Positions 5,794-7,913 of a stretch of DNA of 7,913 nt are shown piece after piece. Source of the stretch: Gammaproteobacteria bacterium (lineage in GTDB: Bacteria > Pseudomonadota > Gammaproteobacteria > Steroidobacterales > Steroidobacteraceae); the NCBI GenBank assembly GCA_030040235.1, contig JASHUC010000235.1:1-7913 (forward strand). The letters are read 5' to 3'. The notes under the pieces were generated by a model. The model did not search any database and was not told the DNA's origin. It saw only the letters and a program-made list of their open reading frames with translations. The stretch's first letter is position 1. Each line of letters starts with the position of its first letter. The position numbers and the translations under genes are program-made.

Positions 5794-6196
5794 ATGCGGG
5801 GCGTAACCACGGTGGAGCGAAAGTCCGAGCGTGAGCTGGTCGTCATGCGCACGTTCGATGGACCGGCTCATATGGTCTTCGATGCGTGGACCAAGCCGGA
5901 GCTTTTGAAGCGCTGGTGGGCGCCCAAGTCACTCGGCGTGACGCTCTTCGAGTGCGAATCGGACCTGCGGGTCGGCGGGACGTACCGGTATGCGCGAGGC
6001 GGGTGAGGCGATCATCACTGCCACCTTCGAGGAGCATGGAGCCAGAACGCACTTTGCGCTGCACCAGCGGTTCCCGAGCAAGGAAGCGCTGGAGGGCGCT
6101 GTCGGGTCGGGGATGGAGCGCGGGATGCGCGAGACTTTCGATCAGCTCGAGGAACTCGTCGTTTTGCTTTGCGTCAGAACAACACTCGTCCGGTGA
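5794..6196 (+). pseudogene. SRPBCC/AHSA1-family gene with internal deletion
   Basis: The first fragment starts at ATG 5794, with AGGTGAGG five bases upstream. It gives 70 residues that match the N-terminal half of the AHSA1/SRPBCC (START-like) fold: ERELVVMRTFDGPAHMVFDA, then WTKPELLKRWWAPK and DLRVGGTYRYARGG, followed by TGA at 6004. The second half continues in another frame from about 5993: EAGEAIITATFEEHGARTHF, then FPSKEALEGAVGSGMERGM and ETFDQLEEL, with a stop at 6194-6196. Compared with intact family members, about 35-40 residues between the two parts (the central strands after GGTYRY) are absent and the frame is shifted. The protein could not fold normally. A lesion of this size is not a simple sequencing error. 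The last codons overlap the 3' end of the convergent outer-membrane gene (6174). Confidence 0.8.
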
Positions 6197-7139
6197 ACAC
6201 GAAGCTGTTGCGGTAGGTCGGTGTTGGCACCGGGCTGTCGATCTGCCCCGGTGCGACTGCGAACTGAAAACCGGCGCCAAACGCGAGCTTCACGTGCGCG
6301 CTAATCGGAATCGGAGCGGCGATCAGCCCTACGGTCATGAAGAGCTGGTTGAGCCCCGGGCGCTGGATGCCGCCGAACCAGTGCGTCCAGTTGAGCTCGG
6401 CTTCGGGCCAGAACATGCCCGCCACACGATATTGTGCCGTGAGGTTCGTCGCCCAGCTCGTGCCGAGAGTGTCCTCGCGACCGCTCGGTATCGAGAGCGC
6501 CGTTGACGCCTGGACGTCGAAATTGCCAAAGCCTTTGCCCCCGAGGAGGTAGGGGGTGACCGCGTACGCGTGCGAGGTAAAGGCAGGCGCCCCGATCGGA
6601 GCCTGTGCGGAAACCGCAGCCGTCAGAATGCAATCATCCTCCGAGGTAGGAGAGCTCAGCAGGCGCTGCTTGATCAGCAGGAACTGATAATCCGAGAGCC
6701 CGGACGCTGGATTCTCCCCGTAGCGCTGCTCGTAGCTCGGAATCCCGATGTCGACTTCGTTGGTTTCGGTTGGAACGAGGAACAATCCCTTGTTGGCTCC
6801 GAGATTCAGAAGGTGCGCGCCCCCGCCGAGGTCTTCGTAGTCACTGTCCCAACGCACGAGCTCAGTGATGAGCGGTGAGAGCGTCATGAGCGGAGGTACC
6901 CAATCGGGCTGGGTTTCCTTCGACTTCTCGACCGTCGCCTCCCAGTTGGCTAAGGGATCGCCGGCGGAGGATTCCGTCGAACTGCCGGTTGCCGAGCTGC
7001 TCACATCCAATGGATCGCCGGATGCGCAAATGCCCGTCATCAACGCCACGAAAGTGAGCGCGGCGAGAACCATCGTGCGTCGGCGGCGGCTCGAGTCGGC
7101 GCGGCAGGTCAAGCGCGATCGACCAGCACGAAGATGCAC
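6174..7139 (-). CDS. Outer-membrane beta-barrel protein, transporter-like
   Basis: Up to 321 residues. A hydrophobic signal core (MVLAALTFVALMTG, 23-36) follows the basic stretch RRRR; export by Sec is likely, with cleavage near CASG. A Ser/Thr-rich segment (46-60) comes next. The rest has alternating amphipathic strands ending in aromatic residues (FGNFDVQASTALSIP, AGMFWPEAELNWTHWFGG, HVKLAFGAGFQFAV) and a C-terminal FTGRVLF. The terminal Phe is the usual outer-membrane assembly signal. It resembles the 'MetA-pathway of phenol degradation' transporter-like group, but I would not claim a substrate. Start choice is uncertain. GTG at 7139 has GGAG five bases upstream but overlaps the cupin gene by 31 bases. 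TTG at 7112 overlaps the cupin stop (TTGA). ATG at 7073 lacks both a ribosome-binding site and a basic n-region. It is probably cotranscribed with the cupin. Confidence 0.72.
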   Translation of the reverse strand: MHLRAGRSRLTCRADSSRRRRTMVLAALTFVALMTGICASGDPLDVSSSATGSSTESSAGDPLANWEATVEKSKETQPDWVPPLMTLSPLITELVRWDSDYEDLGGGAHLLNLGANKGLFLVPTETNEVDIGIPSYEQRYGENPASGLSDYQFLLIKQRLLSSPTSEDDCILTAAVSAQAPIGAPAFTSHAYAVTPYLLGGKGFGNFDVQASTALSIPSGREDTLGTSWATNLTAQYRVAGMFWPEAELNWTHWFGGIQRPGLNQLFMTVGLIAAPIPISAHVKLAFGAGFQFAVAPGQIDSPVPTPTYRNSFVFTGRVLF

Positions 7140-7429
7140 CCGTTCTCCGAGTGCACGTCCTCATCGATCGTGCCTGCGGTGGAGATGCTGGCCCAGCCGG
7201 GGCCGAGGCGTCGCCCGCCTTGGACGAGCTCGCCTTCCAAGATGAATATGAATTCCGGCCGCTCATGCCGATGCAGCGGAAATCGTGCCCCCGGCTCGAA
7301 ACGCACGAGCTGCATCTCCCAGCCGTCGGTCATTGCGAGGTCTTTGACGAATACCTGTGCCGCGAACGTCGACGGCCTCCAGGGCAGCTGCCCCGTATCT
7401 ACCCGCGTCACATCGCCATGCGCCAGCAT
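7109..7429 (-). CDS. Small single-domain cupin
   Basis: 106 residues from the ATG at 7429. AAGGAG lies exactly six bases upstream, so this start is preferred over an earlier in-frame one near 7519. Cupin motif 1 is a perfect G(X)5HXH(X)3E(X)6G: GARFPLHRHERPEFIFILEG at 47-66, with metal ligands H53, H55 and E59. Motif 2 is at about 78-97 (GWASISTAGTIDEDVHSENG) with the fourth ligand H93. The beta-strand body is QVFVKDLAMTDGWEMQLVRF. There is no signal peptide, so it is cytoplasmic. Such small cupins may be enzymes (dioxygenase, isomerase) or sensors like the ChrR cupin domain, and nothing here decides between them. Its 3' end overlaps the start of the outer-membrane protein gene, so the two are probably translated together. 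Confidence 0.85.
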   Translation of the reverse strand: MLAHGDVTRVDTGQLPWRPSTFAAQVFVKDLAMTDGWEMQLVRFEPGARFPLHRHERPEFIFILEGELVQGGRRLGPGWASISTAGTIDEDVHSENGCIFVLVDRA

Positions 7430-7466
7430 TCTCGACTCCTTGCCGGGTCGAGCCGGTAAGTCGCCG

Positions 7467-7496
7467 AGTCTAACCGCGCGCCGGCCGGGCTGTCTC
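7467..7496 (-). promoter_or_regulatory. Weak candidate promoter for the cupin-outer membrane protein pair
   Basis: On the minus strand, GAGACA (7491-7496) and TAGACT (7467-7472) are spaced by 18 bases, each matching consensus at 4 of 6 positions. It lies about 38 bases before the cupin ATG. In DNA this GC-rich it is suggestive only. Confidence 0.25.
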
Positions 7497-7520
7497 GTGC
7501 CGGTACCGTCCGAGGGCACT

Positions 7521-7535
7521 GATCGCTGCGCGATC
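7521..7535. terminator. Hairpin directly after the TonB gene
   Basis: GATCGC-TGC-GCGATC is a 6-bp perfect stem with a three-base loop, two bases past the TonB stop codon (TAA at 7538-7540) on the minus strand. The position suggests a 3' end structure, but no T-run follows. Confidence 0.3.
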
Positions 7536-7537
7536 GC

Positions 7538-7913
7538 TTACCTGAGCGTGAAAGTGATCCGAAACGGATAGCAGGAAGGTACGGGCCGGCCGTCCTCCGT
7601 CGTCGGGCGGTAGTGGCCAGAGCCGGCCTTGGCGAGCGTAATCGCGCCCTCATCCAGTCTCACGCTGCCTGAGGACTGCGCGATGCTGGGCATCGCGGTG
7701 AGTCGACCGCGAATATCAACACAGACACGAACGACGCTCGAACCCATCTCGCCCAGACGTCGTGAAACCGTCGGGTAGTAGTCACCCGTGTCGGGGAAAT
7801 TGCGACCGGGGCCGCCGGTCACCCGAATCGGTATCGGTGCCGCTGGCGGATGCGTCGTGATGACGGGCGGCTCGACCCGCTGTGTGGGGCCCTGCGTGAT
7901 CTGGCCTGGCTCT
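7538..7913 (-). CDS. TonB-family energy transducer, C-terminal domain
   Basis: The frame is open to the right edge, and 124 residues are visible. It begins with a Pro-rich, linker-like stretch (VEPPVITTHPPAAPIPIRV, 13-31). Then comes a TonB C-terminal domain: DYYPTVSRRLGEMGSSVVRV at 44-63, GRLTAMPSIAQSSGS, then RLDEGAITLAKAGSGHYRP, and a final strand FRITFTLR. This domain contacts the TonB box of outer-membrane receptors and transmits proton-motive force from ExbB/ExbD. Two cysteines (C64 in VCVD, C114 in PSCYPF) could pair in the periplasm. The N-terminal membrane anchor is outside the window. It could be a stand-alone TonB paralogue or the C-terminal part of a larger fusion; what is visible does not decide. 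It sits upstream of the cupin gene on the same strand, about 108 bases away. Confidence 0.88.
   Translation of the reverse strand, partial: EPGQITQGPTQRVEPPVITTHPPAAPIPIRVTGGPGRNFPDTGDYYPTVSRRLGEMGSSVVRVCVDIRGRLTAMPSIAQSSGSVRLDEGAITLAKAGSGHYRPTTEDGRPVPSCYPFRITFTLR

Noticed and set aside
5990..6196. A separate small gene starting at ATG 5990
   Set aside because: Its product is the C-terminal half of the SRPBCC fold continuing the truncated gene before it, with no ribosome-binding site of its own, so it is part of the pseudogene.
1..7913. Mobile element, CRISPR array or phage region
   Set aside because: No transposase, integrase, terminal inverted repeats, spaced direct repeats or phage structural genes were seen. 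The broken ArsR-flanking genes show small lesions rather than an insertion.

Overview
This is a GC-rich window from a Gram-negative bacterium. Periplasmic and outer-membrane proteins dominate: two Tat-type signal peptides, a Sec-exported c-type cytochrome, an outer-membrane beta-barrel and a TonB C-terminal domain. The TonB domain carries a Cys pair (VCVD...SCYPF) of a style I associate with Gammaproteobacteria such as the Steroidobacter/Xanthomonadales groups. That placement rests on remembered family resemblance only. I see no tRNA, rRNA, CRISPR array, transposase or phage gene.

Layout, left to right. (1) 1-672, minus: N-terminal 224 residues of a Tat-exported, FAD-linked oxidase of the berberine-bridge type, cut by the window edge, with a good sigma70-like promoter at 729-756. 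(2) 900-1673, minus: a class I SAM-dependent methyltransferase; a 10-bp hairpin lies just past its stop. (3) 1792-2229, plus: a small secreted protein of unknown function, divergent from the methyltransferase. (4) 2338-4723, minus: a two-gene operon of a Tat-exported thiamine-diphosphate (ThDP) enzyme followed by a small secreted cytochrome c. A promoter at 4921-4949 precedes a leader of about 190 nt. (5) 5016-6196, plus: an ArsR-type module in which only the regulator (5442-5786) is intact. The upstream DUF1905/YdeI-like gene is broken by two frameshifts and lacks both ends. The downstream SRPBCC/AHSA1 gene has lost an internal segment and its frame. (6) 6174-7429, minus: a small cupin overlapping the start of an outer-membrane beta-barrel protein. 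(7) 7538-7913, minus: the C-terminal domain of a TonB-family energy transducer, cut by the right edge.

How the genes may work together. The most distinctive system is the ThDP enzyme plus cytochrome c. ThDP enzymes normally work in the cytoplasm. This one has a twin-arginine signal, a Pro-rich linker and a full-length catalytic body, and its stop codon adjoins the cytochrome's ribosome-binding site. A simple inference is a periplasmic 2-oxoacid decarboxylase or dehydrogenase that passes electrons to a c-type haem. Substrate and direction are unknown. The ArsR module looks like a decaying stress or solute-response cassette: its promoter and palindromic operator are in excellent condition while both presumed partner genes are dead. 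The ArsR mRNA is probably leaderless.
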